Origin: Paraburkholderia acidipaludis NBRC 101816
Lineage (GTDB): Bacteria > Pseudomonadota > Gammaproteobacteria > Burkholderiales > Burkholderiaceae
Length of the DNA: 64,000 nt
Direction of reading: 5' to 3'
Assembly: GCF_000684975.1 (NCBI RefSeq)
Contig: NZ_BAXZ01000018.1
Location: 62,001 to 126,000, forward strand
In this document: piece after piece, positions 8,204 through 16,023 of the stretch
How positions within the stretch are numbered: position 1 is the stretch's first letter
How the letters are laid out: the number at the start of each line of letters is the position of its first letter
Notes under the pieces: model-generated
What the model was told of the DNA's origin: nothing
The model's input: only the letters and a program-made list of their open reading frames with translations
The model's database searches: none
Program-made: the position numbers and the translations under genes

Positions 8204-8962
8204 TCAAGCTCGAAGCGCGTTTTTCTTGCGTGTTTGTTGCGCGTCGTGAGCTTGCGGCGATGGTGTTGCGTGCTTTGCCGCGCGTTTTGCCGCGGGCTTG
8301 CGGCGCGATGCCTCCGCCCTGCTCTGGAAAGCAGCCGCACGGGCCTCGCCGAGCGCGATCAGGGCGCTCGTGAGTTGCTCCATGTGCAGGGTCATCGACC
8401 GGTTATCGCCCGACTGCAGGGAAACGAAGGCGCCGTCGAATCCAAGCATTCCGAAGTAAGCGAGATCTTCCGCGACTGCGTTCGCAACGTCCTCCCCTGC
8501 CGCGCTGAACGCGTTGCGGATCATCTCCCGCATGTACGCGCGCCCTTCGTTGCGCACCTCGATAACCGTCTGCATGGCCTCGGGTTCGGCGGACTCATTG
8601 CTCATGACCATGACGAGCAGCAGGCGCAGGAAATTCTCGCGGTGTTCGAATACCTCGCCGGTCTTTTTCAGGTACCAGCCCAAACGTTCGCGCGGAGTGC
8701 CGTCTGCCGGCGGATTCCGGTGAGCTTCCCGCATGGCCGCGAAAAAGCCGCGCGCGCCGCCGGCCATCACCTCCGCGAGCAGCCCGGCCTTGGAGCCGAA
8801 ATGATGGTAGATCGCGCTCTTGGGAATGCCGGTGGCCTCCACCAGCGCAGACATCGAAGTCCCGGCGTAGCCGTAGGCCGACATCACGCGGGAGGCCGCG
8901 TCGAGGATTTCCTGGCGCGACCGCTGGCCGCGCCGATTGCCGATTTGCTGTTCTTTTTCCAT
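8204..8962 (-). CDS. TetR-family transcriptional regulator of the aromatic meta-cleavage operon
   Basis: 252 residues. The helix-turn-helix lies in residues about 15-60 (RQEILDAASRVMSAYGYAGTSMSALVEATGIPKSAIYHHFGSK is the region; key words are TSMSALVEATG and IYHHFGSK). The C-terminal half is a typical all-helical ligand-binding/dimerisation domain. An extended basic, Ala-rich tail (AAKRAAKHATPS) ends the protein and has no domain. The start at 8962 is preferred over an upstream one at 9004 because the latter would read through the operator. It is divergent from the dioxygenase gene, with two matching operator-like sites between them, so repression relieved by a pathway intermediate is the likely mode. 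E. coli mhp is instead controlled by an IclR-type activator. Confidence 0.85.
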   Translation of the reverse strand: MEKEQQIGNRRGQRSRQEILDAASRVMSAYGYAGTSMSALVEATGIPKSAIYHHFGSKAGLLAEVMAGGARGFFAAMREAHRNPPADGTPRERLGWYLKKTGEVFEHRENFLRLLLVMVMSNESAEPEAMQTVIEVRNEGRAYMREMIRNAFSAAGEDVANAVAEDLAYFGMLGFDGAFVSLQSGDNRSMTLHMEQLTSALIALGEARAAAFQSRAEASRRKPAAKRAAKHATPSPQAHDAQQTRKKNALRA

Positions 8963-8986
8963 TCCGTGAGTATAAGCCCGACTGTA

Positions 8987-9047
8987 TTGGACCAATCGGT
9001 ACATTACACGTTTCCCCTAGGTGGCCAGTTTTGGACCTATCGGTACA
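8987..9047. promoter_or_regulatory. Pair of candidate TetR operators between tetR and the dioxygenase gene
   Basis: Two near-identical 17-mers lie in direct orientation: TTGGACCAATCGGTACA at 8987-9003 and TTGGACCTATCGGTACA at 9031-9047, one mismatch, starts 44 bp apart (about four helical turns). Each contains ACC-N4-GGT, and the first also extends to TGTA...TACA dyad ends (8983-9003). The location between divergent regulator and target genes and the match length make these the best operator candidates for the adjacent TetR protein. Confidence 0.7.
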
Positions 9048-9133
9048 CTTCCGAACTGTGGACTCGGGCCGCGACAAACCGGGGGCGAAATCCCGGGCCG
9101 CCGGTCATCGGAATCGCAAATCAGGAGAAGAGT

Positions 9134-10057
9134 ATGCAAAGCGTGTCAACGCTGGGATATATGGTCCTGGGCGTCACTGACCTGGCGGCATGGGAAGGGT
9201 TTGCCGTCGACGTGCTGGGTCTCCAGGCCGGAACGCGCGTGCCCGGCGAGTCGCTCGGCCTGCGCATGGACGACTACGAGCAGCGCATCCTGCTGCTCAG
9301 GAGCGATCTCGACGATTTTCTCGCCGCCGGCTGGGAGTTCGAATCCGACGCGCAACTCAAGGCCTTCGTGGATCAGGCGCGCGGCCGGGGCGTCGATATC
9401 GCCGAGGCGGATTCGAAAGTCGCCGAACAGCGCCGCGTGGCACGCGTTTTCGTCTGCCACGACCCCGATGGCATTCGCCACGAGTTTTACAGCACCGCCT
9501 ACCGGGCGCACACCCGCAACACGTTTCGTTCCGCGGTGCTGCGCGGGGCATTCAGCACGGGGCGCCTGGGCGCCGGGCACTTCGTTACGGTGCCCAAACA
9601 GAGCGCCGAGGCCAAGGCGTTCTGCGAGCGCGTGCTGGGCCTGAAGCTCAGCGACACCATCAGCGGCGACGCGGCGCCGGGCCTCAAGCTCGACGTGACC
9701 TTCTTCCATGCCCGTGCCGGCCGCCATCATTCCCTGGCGGTCGCCGACGTGCCGTTCCCGGTCCCCAAACGCATTCATCACATCATGGTCGAGTGCACCG
9801 ACCCCAACGACGTCGGCCTCGCCTACGACCGCTGCAAACAGGCGGGCGTGCCCATTCTGATGGAGCTGGGCCACCACCCCAACGACCAGATGTTCTCCTT
9901 CTACATGATCTCGCCCTCCGGCTTCGCGATCGAATTCGGCGCCGGCGGCATCGTCGTCGACGACGACACCTGGGAGGTCAAGCGCTACACCGAGCTCAGC
10001 GACTGGGGCCACCAGCTGAATCCGCCTCCGGGCGAGCCGGCTGCGCAAGCGCATTGA
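9134..10057 (+). CDS. Type I (VOC-fold) extradiol ring-cleavage dioxygenase, BphC-like
   Basis: 307 residues with two vicinal-oxygen-chelate modules, the architecture of 2,3-dihydroxybiphenyl 1,2-dioxygenase and 2,3-dihydroxyphenylpropionate dioxygenases of type I. All expected active-site residues are visible: Fe(II) ligands His149 (GHF), His215/216 (HHIMVE) and Glu267 (IEFG), acid/base His198/199 (GRHHS) and Tyr257 (FSFYM). It opens the catechol ring beside the hydroxyls (meta cleavage). It starts the operon after AGGAGAAG and is followed by a ring-fission product hydrolase. In E. coli the equivalent step (MhpB) is done by an unrelated LigB-type enzyme, so the substrate cannot be read from that comparison. 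Confidence 0.88.
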   Translation: MQSVSTLGYMVLGVTDLAAWEGFAVDVLGLQAGTRVPGESLGLRMDDYEQRILLLRSDLDDFLAAGWEFESDAQLKAFVDQARGRGVDIAEADSKVAEQRRVARVFVCHDPDGIRHEFYSTAYRAHTRNTFRSAVLRGAFSTGRLGAGHFVTVPKQSAEAKAFCERVLGLKLSDTISGDAAPGLKLDVTFFHARAGRHHSLAVADVPFPVPKRIHHIMVECTDPNDVGLAYDRCKQAGVPILMELGHHPNDQMFSFYMISPSGFAIEFGAGGIVVDDDTWEVKRYTELSDWGHQLNPPPGEPAAQAH

Positions 10058-10118
10058 ACCGCGCGATCGCGCCCATCCCGCCGACCACACACCCGCCACC
10101 CGTCACAGGAGCGACAGC

Positions 10119-10976
10119 ATGACCCTGACCGAATCCGGCACCAGCAGGTTCGTAACGATCGACGAACCCGGCCTCGAGCATTTCACCGTCCATTTCAACG
10201 ATGCCGGCAGCGGCCCGGCGGTCGCCATGCTGCACGGCGGCGGCCCCGGCGCCAGCGGCTGGAGCAACTACTACCGGAACATCGACGCGCTGGTGAACGC
10301 CGGATTCCGCGTGCTGCTGCTCGACAGCCCGGGCTTCAACAAATCGGGCGAGATCGTCACCGACGTGCCGCGCAATCTGCTGAACGCCCGCGCCGCCAAG
10401 GGCGTGCTGGACGCCCTCGGCATCGAAAAAGCCCATCTGGTCGGCAATTCGATGGGCGGCGCCTCTGCCTTGAGCTTTGCGCTGGAATTCCCCGACCGCA
10501 TGGACCGCATGGTGCTCATGGGGCCGGGAGCGCAAGGCCCGAGCATCCTCCAGCCGCAGCCTGGCGAGGGGATCAAGCGCATGTTCAAGCTGTATGCGCA
10601 ACCGACCTACGAGAACTTCGAGGCCATGCTCGAAGTGTTCGTCTACGACCCGCAAGCCATTACCGAGGAGCTGCGTCAGGGACGGTGGAACAACATCGAA
10701 TCGAACCTGAATCACCTGAAGAATTTCGTCGAGAGTTCGAAGCGTTGTCCGGTCACGACGTGGGATCTTTCGGCCCGCTTCCCGCAAATCTTCCACAAGA
10801 CCTTGATTACCTGGGGACGCGACGACCGTTTCGTGCCGCTCGATCATGGCTTACGCATGATCAACACCTTGCAGGACGCCCGGCTCCATATCCTGCCGAA
10901 GTGCGGCCACTGGGCCCAGTGGGAGCATGCCGAAGAATTCAATCAGCTCGTCATCGACTTTTTGAAGGGCTGGTAA
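10119..10976 (+). CDS. Meta-cleavage product hydrolase (alpha/beta hydrolase, BphD/MhpC-like)
   Basis: 285 residues. Oxyanion/HGGGPG motif at residues 39-44, nucleophile Ser111 in GNSMGG, acid Asp235/236 in GRDDRFVPLDHG and His264 in KCGHWAQWE form the complete catalytic machinery of C-C bond hydrolases. It would cut the ring-fission product into 2-hydroxypenta-2,4-dienoate and an acid. Position between the extradiol dioxygenase and the hydroxylase fits. Motif order and length match BphD and MhpC closely; the side-chain acid released (succinate, fumarate, benzoate or another) cannot be told from the sequence. Confidence 0.88.
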   Translation: MTLTESGTSRFVTIDEPGLEHFTVHFNDAGSGPAVAMLHGGGPGASGWSNYYRNIDALVNAGFRVLLLDSPGFNKSGEIVTDVPRNLLNARAAKGVLDALGIEKAHLVGNSMGGASALSFALEFPDRMDRMVLMGPGAQGPSILQPQPGEGIKRMFKLYAQPTYENFEAMLEVFVYDPQAITEELRQGRWNNIESNLNHLKNFVESSKRCPVTTWDLSARFPQIFHKTLITWGRDDRFVPLDHGLRMINTLQDARLHILPKCGHWAQWEHAEEFNQLVIDFLKGW

Positions 10977-11112
10977 GGACGCGGCCCGCGGCCGGGGTCG
11001 AATGACCGCCCGCGGGAAATGGCAAGAACGGGTACGGTCGCAGCATGAATTACGTAGTCCAAATTGATCGGGCGCGTCGCAGGAAGCGGTAAAACATTTA
11101 GTGGAGCCTCCC

Positions 11113-12648
11113 ATGAAAGACCCATACGATGCCGACGTCGCCATTGTCGGCTATGGTCCGAGCGGTGTCGTCGCCGCCCTCACTCTCGCGAAATACGGCA
11201 TTTCCGCCGTCGTGTTCGAGCGACACCGTGACATCTACCCCCGCGCGCGCGCCGTGACCGTCAACGACTGGACGATGCGGATCTTCCAGAACCTGGGTGT
11301 CGACGAACCGGTTCTGAAATGCATCGACCCTCAGCGCGCGCTGCGCTGGATGCGCTACGACGGCACCGAAATCATGCGCATCGAGCACCCGCCGTCAACG
11401 CTGGGCATCAAGCCGCGCTTCTTCAACATTTACCAGCCGACGATGGAAGCCACATTGCGCGAATGCGCGGCCCGGCACGCGGAGATCGAGGTGCGTTTTG
11501 GCCTGGAGGTGGTCTCGCTGGAGCAGGATGAGGCCGGTGTCACGGTCACGGCCCGGGATCCCGCAACGGGCACGCAGGAAAGCACACGCGTGCGCTATGC
11601 GATCGGCTGCGACGGCGGCAGCAGCGCCACGCGCAACGCGCTCGGCGTGAAGCTCCTGGGAGATACGCTCGACGTGCTCTGGATCGTCATCGACTGCCGC
11701 GTGAAGCGCTGGTGGCCCGACCGGAATCTGCTGACCTTCTGGTCCGACAAGGAGCGGCCGGTGGTGGACATTGCGCTGTCTGGCGGCAACCACCGCTGGG
11801 AGCTGCCGCTCAAGCCAGGCGAGACCGAAGCGGACTTTGCGGCGCAGGAACAAGTGTGGCCGTTGCTCAAGGCACTGGGCGTAAACGAGGACGACGTCGA
11901 AATTCACCAGCACGCCTTCTATCGCCACCATACCCGGATGGCGGACCAGTGGCGTGTGGGACGCGTTTTCCTGGCCGGCGACGCGGCGCATCTGATGCCG
12001 CCGTGGGCGGGCGCCGGCATGCAGACCGGCATGCGCGACGCCTTCGATCTGGGCTGGAAGCTCGCGGGCGTGATCAACGGCACCTTGCCCGAGCCGTTCC
12101 TCGACACCTACGAAACGGAGCGCCGGCCCAACGCCGTGTTCTACACGCAGCTCGCCGTCGAGCTAGGCCGCATCATCAAGCAGGAACTTTCGGAAGAAGA
12201 GCAAGCGGCGCTCAATGCGCCGCCGCCGGCGGATGCCCCGGAACCGCCGTTGATCGCGCCGCCGGTGCTCGCGGCCGGCTGGCTGCGCGGCCCGGTTGCC
12301 CATGACAGCATTGTCGGCCGCATGGTGCCGCAGCCCGTGGTCGGCGACACGCGCGGAGTGATGGCGCGGCTTGACGAGCTGCTTGGCGATCGTTTCGTAC
12401 TGCTGGGCGACGACGTCGATCCCGCCACGCTGCTCAGCGCTTCGGAAAAAGAAGCGTGGGACAAGCTCGGGGCCCGCTACATCGCGGTGCGTCAGCAGGA
12501 CCAGCACACCCGGGGCACCGACGAACTGATCGACCTCGACGGCGTATTGCGCCCCTGGCTGCGCAAGTATGGCGCGCGCGCGGTGGCATTGCGTCCCGAC
12601 CGGTTCGTCGCCGCGGCCGACGTGAGCGGCCTTTCCGTACCGGTTTGA
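11113..12648 (+). CDS. FAD-dependent aromatic hydroxylase, MhpA-like (3-hydroxyphenylpropionate hydroxylase family)
   Basis: 511 residues. FAD-binding GYGPSGVVAALTLA near the N-terminus, the DG motif (GCDGGSSATRN, about 165-175) and the GD motif (LAGDAAHLMPPWAGAGMQTG, about 290-310) define a class A flavoprotein monooxygenase using NAD(P)H. Family resemblance is to MhpA and OhpB, which hydroxylate hydroxyphenylpropionates to catechols; it is about 40 residues shorter than E. coli MhpA. The ATG at 11113 has GGAG seven bases upstream. The 136-bp gap before it lacks an obvious copy of the TetR operator, so read-through from the dioxygenase promoter is likely. It would make the catechol substrate for the dioxygenase. 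Confidence 0.85.
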   Translation: MKDPYDADVAIVGYGPSGVVAALTLAKYGISAVVFERHRDIYPRARAVTVNDWTMRIFQNLGVDEPVLKCIDPQRALRWMRYDGTEIMRIEHPPSTLGIKPRFFNIYQPTMEATLRECAARHAEIEVRFGLEVVSLEQDEAGVTVTARDPATGTQESTRVRYAIGCDGGSSATRNALGVKLLGDTLDVLWIVIDCRVKRWWPDRNLLTFWSDKERPVVDIALSGGNHRWELPLKPGETEADFAAQEQVWPLLKALGVNEDDVEIHQHAFYRHHTRMADQWRVGRVFLAGDAAHLMPPWAGAGMQTGMRDAFDLGWKLAGVINGTLPEPFLDTYETERRPNAVFYTQLAVELGRIIKQELSEEEQAALNAPPPADAPEPPLIAPPVLAAGWLRGPVAHDSIVGRMVPQPVVGDTRGVMARLDELLGDRFVLLGDDVDPATLLSASEKEAWDKLGARYIAVRQQDQHTRGTDELIDLDGVLRPWLRKYGARAVALRPDRFVAAADVSGLSVPV

Positions 12649-12700
12649 ATCGTCGCCGCGCGTGGCGGCGAACCACAATCCATCAAGGAGGAACTTGCCG

Positions 12701-13489
12701 ATGCCGGATATCGCCGTAGTGAATGCCCTTGCCGCCCGCCTGCGCGAAGCCGAAGCCTCGCGCGCGACCATCGCCCCCGTGCGCGGCGAAATCGCCACGG
12801 ACGACCTCGCCACCGCCTACGCCGTGCAGCAGGCCAACGTGGACCGGCGCGTGGCGAACGGCGAGCGCATCGTGGGCCGCAAGATCGGCCTCACCTCGCT
12901 CGCCGTGCAAACGCAGCTTGGCGTCGATCAGCCCGATTTCGGCGCGCTGTTCGCCTCGATGGCCCGCGGCGACGGCGAGCCGATCCCGCTCCCGCAACTG
13001 ATCCAGCCGAAGGTGGAAGCCGAAATCGCGCTGGTGCTCGAGCGCGATCTCACGCACGAGCAGCACACCTTCGCCGATATCGTGCGCGCTACGGCCTGCG
13101 CACTGGCGGCGATAGAAATCGTCGACAGCCGCATCCGGAACTGGGACATCCGCTTCGTCGACACCGTTGCCGACAACGCCTCCAGCGCGCGCTTCGTGGT
13201 GGGCAGCCGCCCCGTGCCGCTTGCGCAGCTCGATCTGGCGGGGTGTGCAATGGAGCTCTCGCGCGACGGCGAAGTATTCTCGCGCGGCAATGGCGCCGCG
13301 TGCCTCGGCAACCCGCTGAACGCCGCCGTGTGGCTTGCCGACCGCATGGTGCAGCTCGGCACGCCGCTGCGTGCGGGCGACGTGGTGCTCACGGGCGCGC
13401 TGGGGCCCATGGTGGCCGTGAAGGCGCCCGGCGCCTATACCGCGCAGATCGAGGGCCTGGGCAGCGTGCGCGCCACTTTCTCCGCCTGA
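12701..13489 (+). CDS. mhpD: 2-keto-4-pentenoate hydratase
   Basis: 262 residues. Hydrates 2-hydroxypenta-2,4-dienoate to 4-hydroxy-2-oxovalerate. Recognisable family sequences include GRKIGLTS (about 59-66), the acidic metal-binding region PKVEAEIALVLERDL (about 104-118), IEIVDSRI and GNPLNAAVWLAD. AAGGAGG lies ten bases before the ATG. Length agrees with E. coli MhpD. It is the first of three lower-pathway genes with gaps of 13 and 4 bases after it, in the unusual but known order D-F-E. Confidence 0.93.
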   Translation: MPDIAVVNALAARLREAEASRATIAPVRGEIATDDLATAYAVQQANVDRRVANGERIVGRKIGLTSLAVQTQLGVDQPDFGALFASMARGDGEPIPLPQLIQPKVEAEIALVLERDLTHEQHTFADIVRATACALAAIEIVDSRIRNWDIRFVDTVADNASSARFVVGSRPVPLAQLDLAGCAMELSRDGEVFSRGNGAACLGNPLNAAVWLADRMVQLGTPLRAGDVVLTGALGPMVAVKAPGAYTAQIEGLGSVRATFSA

Positions 13490-13502
13490 ACAAGGAACGT
13501 CT

Positions 13503-14453
13503 ATGGCTTCGGAAAAACTCAAGGCCGCCATCATCGGCTCGGGCAACATCGGCACGGACCTGATGATCAAGATCCTGCGCAACGGCGCTCACCTGGAGAT
13601 GGCGGCGATGGTCGGCATCGATCCACACTCGGACGGCCTCGCGCGCGCCGTGCGCCTGGGCGTGGCGACCACGCACGAAGGCGTGGAAGGCCTCACGCGC
13701 CTGCCCGTATTCGGCGAAATCGACTTCGTGTTCGACGCAACCTCGGCCGGGGCGCACGTGAAGAACGATGCGCTGCTGCGCGCGCACAAGCCCGGCATCC
13801 GCGTGATCGACCTCACGCCCGCTGCGATCGGCCCGTACTGCGTGCCGGTGGTGAACCTAGACGCGCAACTCGACACGCCCAATGTCAACATGGTCACCTG
13901 CGGCGGCCAGGCCACGATCCCCATCGTCGCCGCCGTCTCGCGCGTGGCGAAGGTGCACTACGCGGAGATTGTCGCGTCGATCAGCAGCAGGTCGGCGGGA
14001 CCGGGCACGCGCGCGAACATCGACGAGTTCACCGAAACGACCTCGAAGGCGATCGAGGCGGTAGGCGGCGCGGCAAAGGGCAAGGCAATCATCGTGCTGA
14101 ACCCGGCCGAGCCGCCCGTCATGATGCGCGACACCGTCTACACGCTTTCGGACCCGGCGGATCGTGAGCAGATCGAAGCATCGATCGAAGAAACGGTCAG
14201 GAAAGTGAACGCCTACGTGCCGGGTTATCGCCTCAAGCAGAAGGTGCAGTTCGACGCGATCCCCGCCGGTGCCCCCTTGAATATTCCGGGCCTCGGCAAG
14301 TTCAGCGGCCTGAAGACCTCGGTGTTCCTCGAGGTGGAAGGCGCCGCCCACTATCTGCCTGCCTACGCCGGCAATCTCGACATCATGACGTCCGCCGCGC
14401 TCGCCACAGCCGAACGCATGGCGCAGACGCTGTTGAGCCCCCAGGGAGCCTGA
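13503..14453 (+). CDS. mhpF: Acetaldehyde dehydrogenase (acylating)
   Basis: 316 residues, the same length as E. coli MhpF. NAD-binding GSGNIG at 12-17 and catalytic Cys133 in NMVTCGGQATIP. Converts acetaldehyde and CoA to acetyl-CoA with reduction of NAD. The family forms a channelling complex with the adjacent aldolase MhpE, and the two genes are only 4 bp apart here. No abnormal feature was seen. Confidence 0.95.
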   Translation: MASEKLKAAIIGSGNIGTDLMIKILRNGAHLEMAAMVGIDPHSDGLARAVRLGVATTHEGVEGLTRLPVFGEIDFVFDATSAGAHVKNDALLRAHKPGIRVIDLTPAAIGPYCVPVVNLDAQLDTPNVNMVTCGGQATIPIVAAVSRVAKVHYAEIVASISSRSAGPGTRANIDEFTETTSKAIEAVGGAAKGKAIIVLNPAEPPVMMRDTVYTLSDPADREQIEASIEETVRKVNAYVPGYRLKQKVQFDAIPAGAPLNIPGLGKFSGLKTSVFLEVEGAAHYLPAYAGNLDIMTSAALATAERMAQTLLSPQGA

Positions 14454-14457
14454 AGCC

Positions 14458-15552
14458 ATGAGCCGGAAACTCTACATCTCCGACGTGACGCTGCGCGACG
14501 GCAGCCACGCCATCCGCCATCAGTACTCCATCCAGAACGTGCAGGACATTGCCCGCGCGCTGGACCGGGCGAAGGTGGACAGCATCGAGGTCGCCCACGG
14601 CGACGGCCTGCAGGGCTCGAGCTTCAACTACGGGTTCGGCGCGCACAGCGACCTCGAATGGATCGAGGCGGTGGCCGACGTGGTGCGGCACGCGAAGATC
14701 GCCACGCTGCTGCTGCCGGGCATCGGCACGATCCACGACCTGAAGGCGGCGTACAACGCGGGCGCGCGCGTGGTGCGCGTAGCCACGCACTGTACGGAGG
14801 CGGATATCTCGAAGCAGCACATCGGGTACGCGCGCGAGCTGGGCATGGATACCGTGGGATTCCTGATGATGAGCCACATGACGACGCCGGAGAAGCTGGC
14901 CGTCGAGGCGAAGAAGATGGAGAGCTACGGCGCGACCTGCATCTACGTGGTGGACTCGGGCGGCGCGCTGACGATGAACGACGTGCGCGAGCGCTTTCGC
15001 GCCGTGAAAGGCGCGCTCAGGCCCGAAACGCAGACAGGCATGCATGCGCACCACAACCTCTCGCTGGGCGTGGCGAACTCGATCGTGGCGGTGGAGGAAG
15101 GGTGCGAGCGCATCGATGCTTCGCTGGCGGGCATGGGCGCCGGTGCGGGCAACGCGCCGCTGGAGGTGTTCATCGCGGCGGCGGAGCGCATGGGCTGGAA
15201 CCACGGCGCCGATCTCTACACGCTGATGGACGCGGCCGACGACATCGTGCGGCCGCTGCAGGACCGGCCGGTGCGCGTGGACCGCGAAACGCTGGCGCTG
15301 GGTTATGCGGGCGTGTATTCGAGCTTCCTGCGCCACTCGGAAGTGGCCGCGAAGAAGTACGGGCTGAAGACGGTGGATATCCTCGTCGAACTGGGCCGGC
15401 GCCGCATGGTGGGCGGCCAGGAGGACATGATCGTGGACGTGGCGCTGGATATCCGCAAGGAGCAAGACAGTCGGGGAGCGGGTTCGTCGGACGCGGACAC
15501 TCTCCGCACCACGACGCCGGCGAAAACCGGCGCTCCCCTGCCTGCGGCCTAG
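14458..15552 (+). CDS. mhpE: 4-hydroxy-2-oxovalerate aldolase
   Basis: 364 residues. Cleaves 4-hydroxy-2-oxovalerate to pyruvate and acetaldehyde. TIM-barrel aldolase of the DmpG/HMG-CoA lyase family: TLRDGSHAIRHQ (metal Asp14, His17, His21) and the metal-binding MHAHHNLSLG. The last 27 or so residues (after IRKEQDS) are low-complexity and extend past the usual end of MhpE, so the tail may be a recent read-through. The TAG stop is shared with the stop of the convergent gene: CTAG at 15549-15552 serves both strands. Confidence 0.94.
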   Translation: MSRKLYISDVTLRDGSHAIRHQYSIQNVQDIARALDRAKVDSIEVAHGDGLQGSSFNYGFGAHSDLEWIEAVADVVRHAKIATLLLPGIGTIHDLKAAYNAGARVVRVATHCTEADISKQHIGYARELGMDTVGFLMMSHMTTPEKLAVEAKKMESYGATCIYVVDSGGALTMNDVRERFRAVKGALRPETQTGMHAHHNLSLGVANSIVAVEEGCERIDASLAGMGAGAGNAPLEVFIAAAERMGWNHGADLYTLMDAADDIVRPLQDRPVRVDRETLALGYAGVYSSFLRHSEVAAKKYGLKTVDILVELGRRRMVGGQEDMIVDVALDIRKEQDSRGAGSSDADTLRTTTPAKTGAPLPAA

Positions 15553-15896
15553 TGCGACGCGAGGACGCTGGCGATGACGCCGGTTGCCACGGCGGCCAGC
15601 ACGTAGTCGCCGTTCACGCCGACCCAGTGATAGCCGCGCGGCGGAGCCGAGAGGCCATGCTCGCGCCAGTTGTCCACCTCGTAGTTGCGGTCGCGGTATT
15701 CAGCCGGGATCCGCTCGCCCTTGTGCCAGTCCTGATGCGGAATCGGACCGCCCGGGCGGTCGACCGAAGCGTCGTGTACCGGCTGGCGCGGCCCATGCGA
15801 GGGACCGCCGTCATGGTGCTGCGGCTGGGCCAGCACCGTGCCGGACGCGGCCAGCATGGAAACCATCAGAAATGAGGCGACGATTTTTGAACGCAT
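15549..15896 (-). CDS. RcnB-family periplasmic protein
   Basis: 115 residues. Signal peptide (about 1-24, ending VLAQ), a His/Pro/Gly-rich linker, then the RcnB-type domain WHKGERIPAEYRDRNYEVDNW and PPRGYHWVGVNGDYVLAAVATGVI. E. coli RcnB helps nickel/cobalt homeostasis in the periplasm, but family members in Burkholderia are many and mostly uncharacterised, so no metal is assigned. It is convergent with mhpE, sharing the CTAG stop. Confidence 0.8.
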   Translation of the reverse strand: MRSKIVASFLMVSMLAASGTVLAQPQHHDGGPSHGPRQPVHDASVDRPGGPIPHQDWHKGERIPAEYRDRNYEVDNWREHGLSAPPRGYHWVGVNGDYVLAAVATGVIASVLASH

Positions 15897-16023
15897 TGTT
15901 TCCCCCTTGAAAGCAATGGAATACGACGTGGAACATCACGATGCCTGCCATATTGCCTGGCAACTGTAACAAGTATGCGACAGATTCCAGCCAAGGGGTA
16001 AATGGAACGGATTCGCGAGCGAG

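Noticed and set aside
10977..11112. Third TetR operator before the flavin hydroxylase gene
   Set aside because: ATTGATCGG resembles part of the motif but the ACC-N4-GGT core is not formed.
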